This document shows positions 1 through 7,709 of a DNA stretch of 64,000 nt, piece after piece. Within the stretch, counting starts at the first letter, position 1; each line of letters opens with the position of its first letter. The position numbers were made by a program, and so were the translations under genes. The DNA lies in assembly GCA_945902215.1 (NCBI GenBank), contig CAMDML010000003.1, forward strand, positions 1 through 64,000, given 5' to 3'. The notes beneath the pieces are model-generated. The model had not been told where the DNA came from and ran no database searches. It saw only the letters and a list, made by a program, of their open reading frames with translations. The DNA comes from Klebsiella pneumoniae (GTDB taxonomy: Bacteria; Pseudomonadota; Gammaproteobacteria; Pseudomonadales; Pseudohongiellaceae).

Positions 1-1283
1 GCGCTATTGCCGTTGATTGAATCCAGCAGTTTCGCGATTTTCTGCATTTCGTCGAGAATTTTTCCGGCCCAGTCCTTCAGACTGATGGCCTTGCCTTTGC
101 GGGACAGCATCAGTGCAGGATTACGGCCCTGTTTCACCACCGCCTGGAAATTTGTGTCGATCTCCTGGTACTGCTCGCGTTCGGACGGTGGACTCGAGCG
201 CAGCAGACAGAACACGAGGAAGGTTGAAAGGAAGGTCATCATTTCGGCATCAATACCCACCGGCATGAACGGGTTAAGGTCGATACAACGCACTTCGATG
301 TACTCAACTCCTTCCGCGCGCAATATGTGTACCGGGCGCTTACCCGACGGAGTAACGCGCTTCGGGCGGATTGTGCTGTAGAACTCGTTCTCGATCTGCA
401 GCACGTTGGAATTGATCTGCGCGGGCGTGCCGTCAGTAGTGGCGAAGTTCGCGTAGGGCGGATACGGCGTCTTGATCGCCTTCAGCAAACCATCGGCGTA
501 CTGGTTCAGACTGTTGTAACTGATATGGAGCCCGGCCTGAGCCTTGCTGGTGTAGCCGAGGTCGCCCATACGCAGTGACGTGGCGTACGGCATGTACAGT
601 GTGCTGTCGTCGAAGCTGTCGAGGCCGTGGTTGGGATTGTTCTTCACAAAGCTGCGGCACAGGGCGGGCGAGGCACCAAACAGGTAGATCAGCAGCCACG
701 AGTGGCGGCGGAAATTGCGAATGAGCGCGAAGTATTGGTCGGTTTTGAATTCACTTGGGGTTTGCGTTGAGCCGAGCAAGTTGTGGTACAGCGGCCAGAA
801 GGCATCGGGGAGCGAACAATTGAAATGGATGCCGGCAATGGTTTGCATCGTGCGGCCGTACCTGAAACCAAGGCCCTTGCGGTACAGCGTTTTCAGTCGG
901 CCGCTGTTTGAGCTGCCGTACTGCGCCAGCGGAATCTCGTCGTCCTTGCCGATAACGCAGGGCATGCTTGAGGTCCACAGCAGCTCTTCGCGCGGCAGCT
1001 GCGAATAGGTGAAGGTGTGGATGTCGGACAGCTTGGCGAGGGTGACTTCAGGTTTCTGGAATACGGGCGTGATGAATTCCATCAGCGCTTCGGAGAAGTC
1101 GGTGGTGATACTGGGGTGGGTCAGCGCGGAACCCAGGCCATCGGGGTGGGGCGTCAGGGCGATATGACCTGATGGGTCGATGCGCAGACTTTCCTTTTCC
1201 AAACCTTGGTTCATGGCTGACAGGCAGCTGCTGCCCGAGGACTGCTGCAAACCGTCGACAATACGTGTGATTTGTTCTGACAA
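1..1283 (-). CDS. gshA: Glutamate-cysteine ligase, 3' end beyond the window
   Basis: Catalyses ATP-dependent joining of L-glutamate and L-cysteine, the first step of glutathione synthesis, in the cytoplasm. About 427 codons are visible; the E. coli enzyme has 518 residues, so roughly 90 C-terminal codons lie outside. The family signature GLEKESLRI is at residues 27-35, followed by conserved blocks such as TTDFSEALMEFITP and SMPCVIGKDDEIPLAQYG. The best start is the TTG at 1283: AGGAAG at 1295-1290 lies six bases upstream. A second TTG at 1289 abuts that site and is less likely. E. coli gshA also starts with TTG. No ATG is available near this point. Identity is certain from the motifs; the exact start is inferred. 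Confidence 0.93.
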   Translation of the reverse strand, partial: MSEQITRIVDGLQQSSGSSCLSAMNQGLEKESLRIDPSGHIALTPHPDGLGSALTHPSITTDFSEALMEFITPVFQKPEVTLAKLSDIHTFTYSQLPREELLWTSSMPCVIGKDDEIPLAQYGSSNSGRLKTLYRKGLGFRYGRTMQTIAGIHFNCSLPDAFWPLYHNLLGSTQTPSEFKTDQYFALIRNFRRHSWLLIYLFGASPALCRSFVKNNPNHGLDSFDDSTLYMPYATSLRMGDLGYTSKAQAGLHISYNSLNQYADGLLKAIKTPYPPYANFATTDGTPAQINSNVLQIENEFYSTIRPKRVTPSGKRPVHILRAEGVEYIEVRCIDLNPFMPVGIDAEMMTFLSTFLVFCLLRSSPPSEREQYQEIDTNFQAVVKQGRNPALMLSRKGKAISLKDWAGKILDEMQKIAKLLDSINGNS

Positions 1284-1579
1284 AAGCAACTTCCTGATTC
1301 GTATGGGGCTGTCTGCCAGTCCGTTGCTGGCGGGGGCGCCGGCAGTTCTCACTGAAGCGCCCACGGCCCCGCCCTGTAGAGCGGGAGCAGGTGGATATTC
1401 TTTCAGGCCTTGTAGTTAGCCCCCATTGGAGGGCGGAAATCTTACTGTAACCATCTGTAAAACAAAGGTTTTTATTTTAAGGCAGGGTCCCCGAATAGCA
1501 AGGCCTGGCATTATGCCACAGGGTGAGGCAAGCGTGTACCAAGCACAGCTTGGTGCGCAGCCGAGTAGCTGGAGGGGGC
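1284..1579. other. Intergenic region between gshA and hslR
   Basis: No gene is seen. The region holds the upstream sequence of gshA, including an A/T-rich stretch near 1440-1480 where a promoter for the minus strand would be expected, but no convincing -35/-10 pair. An inverted repeat ACCAAGC-ACA-GCTTGGT lies at 1538-1554, just after the hslR stop on the minus strand. It lacks a following T-run, so it is not a textbook terminator. Confidence 0.4.
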
Positions 1580-1996
1580 TTATTCGTCAAACAAGACTCG
1601 TTTGAAACGCTGAATCCGGCGCCGATCCTGCTTGGTGGGTCTGCCCGCCGTCGGATCCTGCGCGGCGTTCTGGGCTTTGCGTTCAGCAGTCAGTTTCTCG
1701 CGTTGGGTTAAGCTTTCAGGGGTTTCTTCATACAGCAGGGCTGCCTGCGGCGCCCCCTGGCGTTGTTCCGACAGGGCTTTGACGACCACCGTTTTTTCCT
1801 CCAAACCCTGCCGGACTTGCAGAGTGATACCAATTTCAATTTCCCGGCTGCATTTACAGCGCTCGCCGTTGCAATGAACCTTGCCACCCTCAATCGCCTG
1901 CTTGGCCAGCGAGCGGGTCTTGAAGAAACGCGCTGCCCACAGCCATTTGTCGATGCGCATATGGGCCGCGCCAGGGTGTTGTTCGGGTTTGCTCAT
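1580..1996 (-). CDS. hslR: Ribosome-associated heat shock protein Hsp15
   Basis: Hsp15 binds stalled 50S subunits that still carry nascent chains and helps recycle them. The 138-residue product has an S4 RNA-binding domain beginning at about residue 13 (MRIDKWLWAARFFKTRSLA) and a very basic tail (RRRIQRFKR), as in the family. The start overlaps the stop of yrfG by four bases, so the two are translationally coupled. An internal ATG at residue 13 is an alternative start that keeps the whole S4 domain. Confidence 0.93.
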   Translation of the reverse strand: MSKPEQHPGAAHMRIDKWLWAARFFKTRSLAKQAIEGGKVHCNGERCKCSREIEIGITLQVRQGLEEKTVVVKALSEQRQGAPQAALLYEETPESLTQREKLTAERKAQNAAQDPTAGRPTKQDRRRIQRFKRVLFDE

Positions 1997-2646
1997 GCGC
2001 GCATCAGTTCGTTGAAATGCAGGATGCCGGGAAACTCCGAGGGTGCGCGCGGTGGCAGCGTGGTGTCCGGCTGCAAGACTTGCAGCGCGTTTTTTACCCC
2101 TTCGTCACGCGCGCGGCGCAACACGTTCAAACTGTCGTCGAGGAACAGACAGCGGTCGAAATCGAGATGCTGTTCTTCCTTGAGGCGCAACCAGAAGCCC
2201 GCATTCTCCTTGGCCAACTGCAGATCATGCGAACTGATGCAGCGCGCCACATGCTGGTCGAGGCCTGACGCCAGCAGCTTTAGTTTCAGCGCTTTCGGAT
2301 GCGCGTTGGTCACCAGCAAGACTTGTTTACCTTGCGCGGCGAGAAAAGCGAGAAATTCCGGCGTACCGGGACGCAAGCGGATCAGATGCCGCAGTTCCGT
2401 TTTCAGCGCTTCCACGTCCATCTGCAGCTTGGTGCTCCAGTGGTCGAGACAGTACCAGTTGAGCGTGCCATGCAGGGAATCGGAGAGTTCAGTAAGAAAG
2501 CGACTGGCACTAGCAACATCGCAGCGATGATGCGCTGCATAGCGCACCGGCAAAAATTCCAGCCAGAAATGATTGTCGAAATGCAGATCGAGCAGCGTGC
2601 CATCCATATCCAGCAGCACGGTGTCGATCGCGGACCAGTTCACCAT
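1993..2646 (-). CDS. yrfG: HAD-family GMP/IMP nucleotidase YrfG
   Basis: A 217-residue haloacid-dehalogenase hydrolase. Motif I is DMDGT at residues 13-17, motif II lies in LLVTNA, and the acidic motif IV is LFLDDSLNV. E. coli YrfG dephosphorylates GMP and IMP, and the yrfG-hslR pairing seen here is the same as in E. coli. It is divergent from cysQ; the roughly 60-bp gap must hold promoters for both directions. Family is certain; substrate preference is inferred from homology and context. Confidence 0.88.
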   Translation of the reverse strand: MVNWSAIDTVLLDMDGTLLDLHFDNHFWLEFLPVRYAAHHRCDVASASRFLTELSDSLHGTLNWYCLDHWSTKLQMDVEALKTELRHLIRLRPGTPEFLAFLAAQGKQVLLVTNAHPKALKLKLLASGLDQHVARCISSHDLQLAKENAGFWLRLKEEQHLDFDRCLFLDDSLNVLRRARDEGVKNALQVLQPDTTLPPRAPSEFPGILHFNELMRA

Positions 2647-2705
2647 CGTCTTTCCTCGTTATAATGCAGCTTATTATAGGGGGCTTTTTAGAAGGGAACC
2701 GCCTC

Positions 2706-3503
2706 ATGACTTTGCAAGACCTGCTGGCTCCTGTCAGCGCGATCGCCAGACAAGCAGGCACCGCCATTCTTGATGTGTACAACCGGGACGATCACGCGGT
2801 ACAACACAAGGCTGATGATTCGCCGCTTACGGCTGCCGATCTTGCCGCGCATCACATCATCACTGAATCTCTGCAGGCGCTAACGCCGGAACTGCCGGTG
2901 TTGTCAGAGGAATCTGCGGAGGTGCCGTGGGCAGTACGCCGCACTTGGGGGCGCTACTGGCTGGTCGATCCGCTCGATGGTACGAAGGAGTTCATCAATC
3001 GCAATGGCGAGTTCACTGTCAACATCGCTCTGATCGACCAAGGTGCGCCTGTGCTTGGCATCGTGTTCGTCCCGGTGCTGGATCTACTATATATAGGGGC
3101 ACAGGGTCTTGGAGCCTGGAAGGAAGAGAAGGGGCGGCGCGTGCCCATCTGCAGTGTCGCGGTGGCGTCCGGCCAAAAATCATTGCGAGTGGTAGCCAGC
3201 CGCCGGCATGGCGGCGCCGAACTCGATGCCTGGCTCGACCGGGCCCGGCAACACTTTCCCGAACTGGAGCTGGTCAATATGGGCAGCTCGCTCAAGATCT
3301 GCCTCGTGGCCGAGGGCAAGGCCGACATCTACCCGCGGCTGGCGCCGACCTCCGAATGGGACACCGCCGCCGCCCAGGGTGTGCTCGAAGCCGCCGGGGG
3401 GACGTTGACGGACACGGATTTCCGGCCTTACCGCTATAACCGCAAGGATGACATCCTCAATCCCTACTTTTATGCGATGGGCGATGCCGCGCTACGGCTG
3501 TAG
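2706..3503 (+). CDS. cysQ: 3'(2'),5'-bisphosphate nucleotidase CysQ
   Basis: Hydrolyses 3'-phosphoadenosine 5'-phosphate, the by-product of sulfate assimilation, to AMP at the inner membrane face. The 265-residue product belongs to the inositol monophosphatase fold, with metal-binding residues in LSEES (66-70) and DPLDGTKEF (88-96), and a C-terminal SEWDTAA motif. I chose the ATG at 2706 because AAGGGAA lies just upstream; an upstream in-frame start at 2664 would add 14 unconserved residues. A TATAAT at 2660-2665 is a plausible -10 element, though no good -35 was found. Confidence 0.93.
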   Translation: MTLQDLLAPVSAIARQAGTAILDVYNRDDHAVQHKADDSPLTAADLAAHHIITESLQALTPELPVLSEESAEVPWAVRRTWGRYWLVDPLDGTKEFINRNGEFTVNIALIDQGAPVLGIVFVPVLDLLYIGAQGLGAWKEEKGRRVPICSVAVASGQKSLRVVASRRHGGAELDAWLDRARQHFPELELVNMGSSLKICLVAEGKADIYPRLAPTSEWDTAAAQGVLEAAGGTLTDTDFRPYRYNRKDDILNPYFYAMGDAALRL

Positions 3504-3579
3504 CGACATTCGTGGGCTGATCTGGTAAAAAGCGCGGCTGGTTCAACCCAGACTCAACATGAAACCCAAGGAGCCACCC

Positions 3580-3780
3580 ATGGCCAATGTAACGATCGAC
3601 GGCAAAGAATACGATGCGGACACACTGTCCGATGCGACCAAAACCCAACTGATGAATTTGAGCTTCGTGGATTCGGAACTGCGCCGGTTGCAGGCAAATG
3701 CTGCAGTGCTGGAAACCGCACGGCAGGTATATGGCCGCGCCCTGCGCGAGTCACTGGGCTTGCCGCTGACGAACGGCTAA
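3580..3780 (+). CDS. Small DUF6447-type protein
   Basis: A 66-residue acidic protein of unknown function. It begins MANVTIDGKEYD and continues as a helical segment (SFVDSELRRLQANAAVLETARQVYG is too long to be quoted as one motif, but its heptad-like L/A spacing suggests a short coiled coil at about residues 28-52). The sequence resembles small proteins grouped as DUF6447. AAGGAG lies six bases before the ATG, so I prefer this start to one seven codons upstream. It follows cysQ by about 75 bp on the same strand and may be transcribed with it. Confidence 0.7.
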   Translation: MANVTIDGKEYDADTLSDATKTQLMNLSFVDSELRRLQANAAVLETARQVYGRALRESLGLPLTNG

Positions 3781-3863
3781 GGATGCGCCCGCGGCGCTCG
3801 AGGCCATTGTGCTTTGACTGCGCCAAAGTTCTGCCAGTGGCGACGGTGCGGGTTCATGGGAAG

Positions 3864-3939
3864 TGGTGCCCAGAGGCGGAATCGAACCACCGACACGGGG
3901 ATTTTCAATCCCCTGCTCTACCTACTGAGCTATCTGGGC
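3864..3939 (-). tRNA. tRNA-Phe (anticodon GAA)
   Basis: The 76-nt sequence folds as a standard cloverleaf: acceptor GCCCAGA/TCTGGGC, D arm GCTC/GAGC, anticodon arm GGGGA/TCCCC with loop TTGAAAA, and T arm GGTGG/CCGCC with loop TTCGATT. The anticodon is GAA (Phe). The 3' CCA is encoded. It stands alone on the minus strand between the DUF6447-type gene and yggX. Confidence 0.97.
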
Positions 3940-3952
3940 GTGCAAACTTCGG

Positions 3953-3980
3953 ATTTTACTTGATTCGGGGGCTCTGGAAA
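3953..3980 (-). promoter_or_regulatory. Probable sigma-70 promoter of tRNA-Phe
   Basis: On the minus strand TTTCCA (3980-3975) and TAAAAT (3958-3953) are separated by 16 bp. Transcription would start a few bases before the tRNA 5' end. The position supports the assignment; the -35 match is only partial. Confidence 0.5.
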
Positions 3981-4072
3981 TTACGGGCTCCCGCTGAGAA
4001 AGGCGCGTATTAGACCCGCGCCGGGGGATCCGAGTCAAGCCGCAATCCAACAGGCTTTTTTCAAGAGCCTGG

Positions 4073-4354
4073 TTACAGGAGCTTCGGCTTTTCCGGTACG
4101 TAACCTTCAGCTTTCGCGAAGTCCTGATTGCTCAGGAATTTGTCCATCTCCTCCTGCAGGAATTTACGGTGCTCGGCATTGATCATGCTGAGCGCTTTTT
4201 CATTGATCAGGCGCACTTGGTGCTCCTGCCATTCCTTCCAGGCTTGCAGCGACACATGGTTGAAGATGTCCTGCCCGCGCGCACCGGGGAAGGGCGGCAT
4301 CACCATTCCTTCCATCTCCTTCTGGTATTTGCGACAGAATACTTTGGCAGGCAT
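4073..4354 (-). CDS. yggX: Probable Fe(2+)-trafficking protein YggX
   Basis: A 93-residue cytosolic protein that helps protect iron-sulfur clusters from oxidation. It begins [16 protein letters not shown], with the conserved Cys7, and contains the family block [11 protein letters not shown] and the helical C-terminal part [14 protein letters not shown]. Length matches the family (about 90 residues). It lies 49 bp after mutY on the same strand, the usual mutY-yggX pairing. A CAGGCT/AGCCTG hairpin follows the stop but lacks a T-run. Confidence 0.95.
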   Translation of the reverse strand: MPAKVFCRKYQKEMEGMVMPPFPGARGQDIFNHVSLQAWKEWQEHQVRLINEKALSMINAEHRKFLQEEMDKFLSNQDFAKAEGYVPEKPKLL

Positions 4355-4403
4355 ATAAATACTCCGGGTGCAAAGCGTGAAACGTTCCGTTGCGGAGCAA
4401 CGG

Positions 4404-5465
4404 CTAGTTCTGCTGCCTCGATAAAAAGCCGAGCAGTTTTTTCACTGGTGCGGCGAGGCCGAGTTCGGCGGGGCTGCGCAGATCATACCAATGCCAGCGC
4501 TCGTTCTCCATGATGCTGATATGGGTGCGATCCAGCGGAATCACCACCGGCGTGATATCCAGATGGTAATGACTGAACGAGTGGCGTAGCGGTGACCATT
4601 GCTTGGCGTCGCCGGGCGCACTCAACAATTGACTGTTGAGCACGTTGTCGAAACTGGCGATATCGTCTGTTTCCGGAAAACTCCATAGCCCGCCCCAGAT
4701 GCCTTGGGGCGGCCGTTTTTCCAATAACACCTGCTGCGCTTCGCGATGGTGGAAGATCAGCATGTAGGTGCTTTTCACGGGCAGCTTCTTTGTCGGTTTT
4801 TTCCCGGGGTAGTCCGCCGTGCGATTGGTGTTGAAAGCGGCGCATTCCGTATTCAGCGGACACAGCCCGCAGGCCGGTTTGGTGCGCGCACACAGCGTGG
4901 CACCGAGATCCATGATCGCCTGGGTGTAATCAGCACAGCGTTCGCGCGGTGTATGTTGAGCGGCCAGTTGCCAGAGCACTTCCTGCACTTTGCTTTGGTC
5001 CGGTGCTCCTTCTACACAATGCACGCGACACAACACCCGCTTCACATTGCCGTCGAGAATGACCGCATGTTTGCCCATGCCGAGTGCGCGAATCGCGCCT
5101 GCGGTCGAACGGCCAATACCCGGCAACGCGCTCAAGGCGTCAACTGAATCCGGGAAAACGCCGGCATGTTCCGCCTGAACGATCTTGGCTGTCTTGTGTA
5201 AATTGCGCGCGCGGGCGTAGTAGCCAAGGCCAGTCCAATGATGGAGTACGGTGTCAGCGTCGGCTTCGGCGAGCGTTCGCACATCAGGAAAGCGCTGCAT
5301 GAAGCGGTCGTAATAGGGAATGACCGTGTTGACCTGAGTCTGTTGCAGCATGATTTCCGATACCCACACCCGGTACGGCGTGCGTTGTTGCTGCCAAGGC
5401 AGGTGTTTGCGGCCGTATTGGTCGAACCAGATGAGCAGAGAAGAACTGAAGGAATCGGAGGACAT
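4404..5465 (-). CDS. mutY: A/G-specific adenine DNA glycosylase MutY
   Basis: Removes adenine mispaired with 8-oxoguanine. The 353-residue product carries the catalytic Glu37 ([10 protein letters not shown]), the helix-hairpin-helix [12 protein letters not shown] at 114-125, catalytic Asp138 in LDGNVKRV, and a [4Fe-4S] cluster ligated by Cys191, 198, 201 and 207 (C-x6-C-x2-C-x5-C). The C-terminal third is the NUDIX-like domain that recognises 8-oxoguanine. All key residues are intact. The start is followed upstream by a 13-bp tandem array, so its promoter must lie in or beyond the repeats. Confidence 0.97.
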   Translation of the reverse strand: MSSDSFSSSLLIWFDQYGRKHLPWQQQRTPYRVWVSEIMLQQTQVNTVIPYYDRFMQRFPDVRTLAEADADTVLHHWTGLGYYARARNLHKTAKIVQAEHAGVFPDSVDALSALPGIGRSTAGAIRALGMGKHAVILDGNVKRVLCRVHCVEGAPDQSKVQEVLWQLAAQHTPRERCADYTQAIMDLGATLCARTKPACGLCPLNTECAAFNTNRTADYPGKKPTKKLPVKSTYMLIFHHREAQQVLLEKRPPQGIWGGLWSFPETDDIASFDNVLNSQLLSAPGDAKQWSPLRHSFSHYHLDITPVVIPLDRTHISIMENERWHWYDLRSPAELGLAAPVKKLLGFLSRQQN

Positions 5466-5474
5466 GAGGCTGTA

Positions 5475-5526
5475 GTGCGTGTGAATTGTGCGTGTGAATA
5501 GTACGTATGAATAGTGCGCGTGAATG
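5475..5526. repeat. 13-bp tandem repeat, four copies, between mutY and hisB
   Basis: Four consecutive 13-mers: GTGCGTGTGAATT, GTGCGTGTGAATA, GTACGTATGAATA and GTGCGCGTGAATG. They start nine bases upstream of the mutY start codon on the opposite strand and fill the leader between the divergent mutY and hisB genes. A possible -10 for hisB (TACAAT, 5551-5556) lies just downstream. Confidence 0.9.
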
Positions 5527-5612
5527 TATCCGGATTATAGCGGTAAGCGGTACAATTGCGGCCTTTCTTGCGCCCCACCGGAAGCCGCCGGAGCCACAAA
5601 GGTATAAGTCCC

Positions 5613-6209
5613 ATGTCAGCACGCCAGGCCAGCGTTGAACGCAATACCAAAGAAACACGTATCAAGGTGAGTGTGAATCTCGATGGCACTGGAAAATTCG
5701 CGATCAAATCCGGCCTGCCCTTTCTTGAGCACATGCTGGAGCAGGTTGCGCGCCACGGTTTGATCGACATGGACATCGTGGCTGAAGGCGATCTGGAGAT
5801 CGATGCACATCACACAGTGGAAGACCTCGGCATCACGCTGGGGCAGGCCTTCGACAAAGCCTTGGACAAGACCGGCATCCGCCGATACGGCCACGCCTAC
5901 ATTCCACTCGACGAAGCTCTGTCACGCGTCGTCATCGATTTTTCCGGCCGCCCGGGTCTCGAGTACCACATTCCATTCACGCGCGGCAGCGTGGGCGATT
6001 TTGACGTGGATCTGTTTTATGAATTCTTCCAGGGCTTCGTCAATCACGCAAAAGTGACGCTGCACATCGACACGCTGCGCGGCAACAACGCGCATCACCA
6101 GATCGAAACCGTGTTCAAGGCTTTCGGGCGCGCGGTGCGCATGGCGATTGAAGCCGACCCGCGCATGCAGGGCACGGTACCGTCCACCAAGGGCACACTA
6201 AGCGGCTAG
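5613..6209 (+). CDS. hisB: Imidazoleglycerol-phosphate dehydratase
   Basis: Converts imidazole-glycerol phosphate to imidazole-acetol phosphate in histidine synthesis. The 198-residue protein is the monofunctional dehydratase, without the N-terminal histidinol-phosphatase found in E. coli HisB. The two metal-binding His/Glu motifs are visible as [10 protein letters not shown] and [10 protein letters not shown]. The start at [12 protein letters not shown] fits the family N-terminus; an in-frame TTG 19 codons upstream would add unconserved sequence. It heads hisB-hisH-hisF, with two bases before hisH. Confidence 0.96.
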   Translation: MSARQASVERNTKETRIKVSVNLDGTGKFAIKSGLPFLEHMLEQVARHGLIDMDIVAEGDLEIDAHHTVEDLGITLGQAFDKALDKTGIRRYGHAYIPLDEALSRVVIDFSGRPGLEYHIPFTRGSVGDFDVDLFYEFFQGFVNHAKVTLHIDTLRGNNAHHQIETVFKAFGRAVRMAIEADPRMQGTVPSTKGTLSG

Positions 6210-6211
6210 CC

Positions 6212-6868
6212 ATGACCCACGTTGCAGTTATCGACTACGGTATGGGTAATTTGCACTCCGTGGCAAAGGCGCTTGAACATGTCGGTAAGAGAGCCGGGAT
6301 TCCCCTGCAAGTATCCGTTACTGCCGATCCTGATGTGCTCACTAAAGCCGATCGTCTCGTGTTCCCGGGTGTGGGCGCGATGCGCGACTGCATGGCGGAA
6401 ATTCGCCATTTGTGTATCGACGAAATCCTGCGCGAGCAAGTGCGGGTGAAACCAGTGCTGGCGATCTGCGTGGGCATGCAGGCCTTGATGCAGAACAGCG
6501 ACGAAAACGGTGGCGTGGACTGTATCGGGTTGTTTGTAGGCAAAGTACGCCGCTTCAATGATCACATGACAGGTCCCGACGGCGCCGTGCTGAAAGTGCC
6601 GCACATGGGCTGGAACCACGTGCGCCAAACCAGTCCGCACACGATGTGGCACAAGATCCCTGACAATGAACGCTTTTATTTCGTGCACAGCTATTTCGTA
6701 GCGCCCGATGCCCCGTCGGAGATCATGGGGCAGTCCGATTATCCGCGCCCGTTCTGTGCGGCGCTGGCACACAAGAATGTATTTGCCGTGCAGTTCCACC
6801 CTGAAAAAAGCCAGAACAACGGGCTGCAATTGTACGAAAACTTCCTGACCTGGAATGGGCAGCCTTGA
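6212..6868 (+). CDS. hisH: Imidazole glycerol phosphate synthase, glutaminase subunit
   Basis: Class I glutamine amidotransferase that feeds ammonia to HisF. The 218-residue product has the nucleophile Cys86 in AICVGMQ and the His196/Glu198 pair in QFHPEKS. The oxyanion-strand segment FPGVGAM is also present. Its stop codon overlaps the first unit of the 20-bp tandem repeat that leads to hisF. In most gammaproteobacterial operons hisA would follow directly; here it does not. Confidence 0.96.
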   Translation: MTHVAVIDYGMGNLHSVAKALEHVGKRAGIPLQVSVTADPDVLTKADRLVFPGVGAMRDCMAEIRHLCIDEILREQVRVKPVLAICVGMQALMQNSDENGGVDCIGLFVGKVRRFNDHMTGPDGAVLKVPHMGWNHVRQTSPHTMWHKIPDNERFYFVHSYFVAPDAPSEIMGQSDYPRPFCAALAHKNVFAVQFHPEKSQNNGLQLYENFLTWNGQP

Positions 6869-6930
6869 GCGTCTGGAGACAGCCATGAGCCCCTGGAGAC
6901 AGCCATGAGCGTCTGGAGAAAGCCATGAGC
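6861..6930 (+). repeat. 20-bp tandem repeat forming a chain of mini-ORFs at the hisH-hisF junction
   Basis: Three and a half copies of a 20-mer (AGCCATGAGCGTCTGGAGAC and variants) start at 6861, 6881, 6901 and 6921. Each copy holds a Shine-Dalgarno-like TGGAGA and a start codon. The result is three seven-codon frames: TTG at 6865 to TGA at 6888, ATG at 6885 to TGA at 6908, and ATG at 6905 to TGA at 6928. They encode M-S-V/P-W-R-Q/K-P. The hisH stop overlaps the first (TTGA), each mini-ORF stop overlaps the next start (ATGA), and the last overlaps the hisF ATG. Translation of the mini-ORFs is inferred. Confidence 0.9.
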
Positions 6931-7695
6931 CTGGCCAAACGCATTATCCCGTGCCTCGATTGCGACAACGGCCGCGTAGTCAAAGGTGTCAAATTCGTCG
7001 ACATCCGCGATGCGGGTGATCCCGTGGAGATTTCCAAACGCTATTGTGATCAGGGCGCCGACGAGATCACTTTCCTCGACATCACCGCGAGCAGCCAGGA
7101 GCGCAGTACCACCATTCATACGGTCGAAGCGATTGCGAGCCAGGTGTTCATTCCACTGACAGTCGGGGGCGGCATTCGCAAACTGCAGGACATCCGCCAC
7201 ATGCTCAATGCCGGTGCTGACAAGGTGGGCATCAACACCAGTGCAGTGCTCAATCCGGAATTCGTGCGCGAGGCCTCTGAACGCTTCGGCTCACAGTGCA
7301 TCGTTGTGGCGATAGACGCAAAGTGCGTGTCGAAGCCGGGCGCGCCAAAGCGCTGGGAAATCTTCACCCACGGCGGCCGCAATCCGACCGGGCTCGATGC
7401 AGTAGCGTGGGCAACAAAGATGGTGAGTTATGGTGCCGGAGAAATTCTGCTGACAAGTATGGATCGCGATGGCACCAAGAGTGGTTTCGACCTCGAACTC
7501 AATCGCGCGATCAGCGAAGCGGTGTCAGTACCCGTCATCGCGTCGGGCGGTGTCGGCAACTTGCAGGATCTCGTCGACGGCATCATCAAGGGCAAAGCTG
7601 ATGCCGTGCTTGCCGCCAGCATCTTTCATTTCGGTGAGTACACGATTCCGCAAGCCAAGCAGTACATGCGTGAGCGCGGCGTGGAAGTGCGATAG
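6925..7695 (+). CDS. hisF: Imidazole glycerol phosphate synthase, cyclase subunit
   Basis: Forms the imidazole ring from PRFAR and ammonia in complex with HisH. The 256-residue TIM barrel has the catalytic Asp12 ([15 protein letters not shown]) and Asp131 (VVAIDAK), plus phosphate-binding loops TVGGGI and ASGGVG. The start ATG is the last of four start codons spaced exactly 20 bases apart by the repeat. The sequence is HisF rather than HisA, so it does not replace the missing isomerase by simple misidentification. Confidence 0.97.
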   Translation: MSLAKRIIPCLDCDNGRVVKGVKFVDIRDAGDPVEISKRYCDQGADEITFLDITASSQERSTTIHTVEAIASQVFIPLTVGGGIRKLQDIRHMLNAGADKVGINTSAVLNPEFVREASERFGSQCIVVAIDAKCVSKPGAPKRWEIFTHGGRNPTGLDAVAWATKMVSYGAGEILLTSMDRDGTKSGFDLELNRAISEAVSVPVIASGGVGNLQDLVDGIIKGKADAVLAASIFHFGEYTIPQAKQYMRERGVEVR

Positions 7696-7709
7696 TTTTA
7701 AAAGGAATC

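Noticed and set aside
1538-1554. Intrinsic terminator after hslR
   Set aside because: The stem is perfect but there is no T-run on the minus strand.
3781-3863. Terminator or small RNA before tRNA-Phe
   Set aside because: No stable hairpin with a T-run could be found in these 83 bases.
6925-7695. hisF being a misnamed hisA or a fused hisA-hisF
   Set aside because: Length (256 residues) and the motifs [12 protein letters not shown] and VVAIDAK are those of HisF alone.
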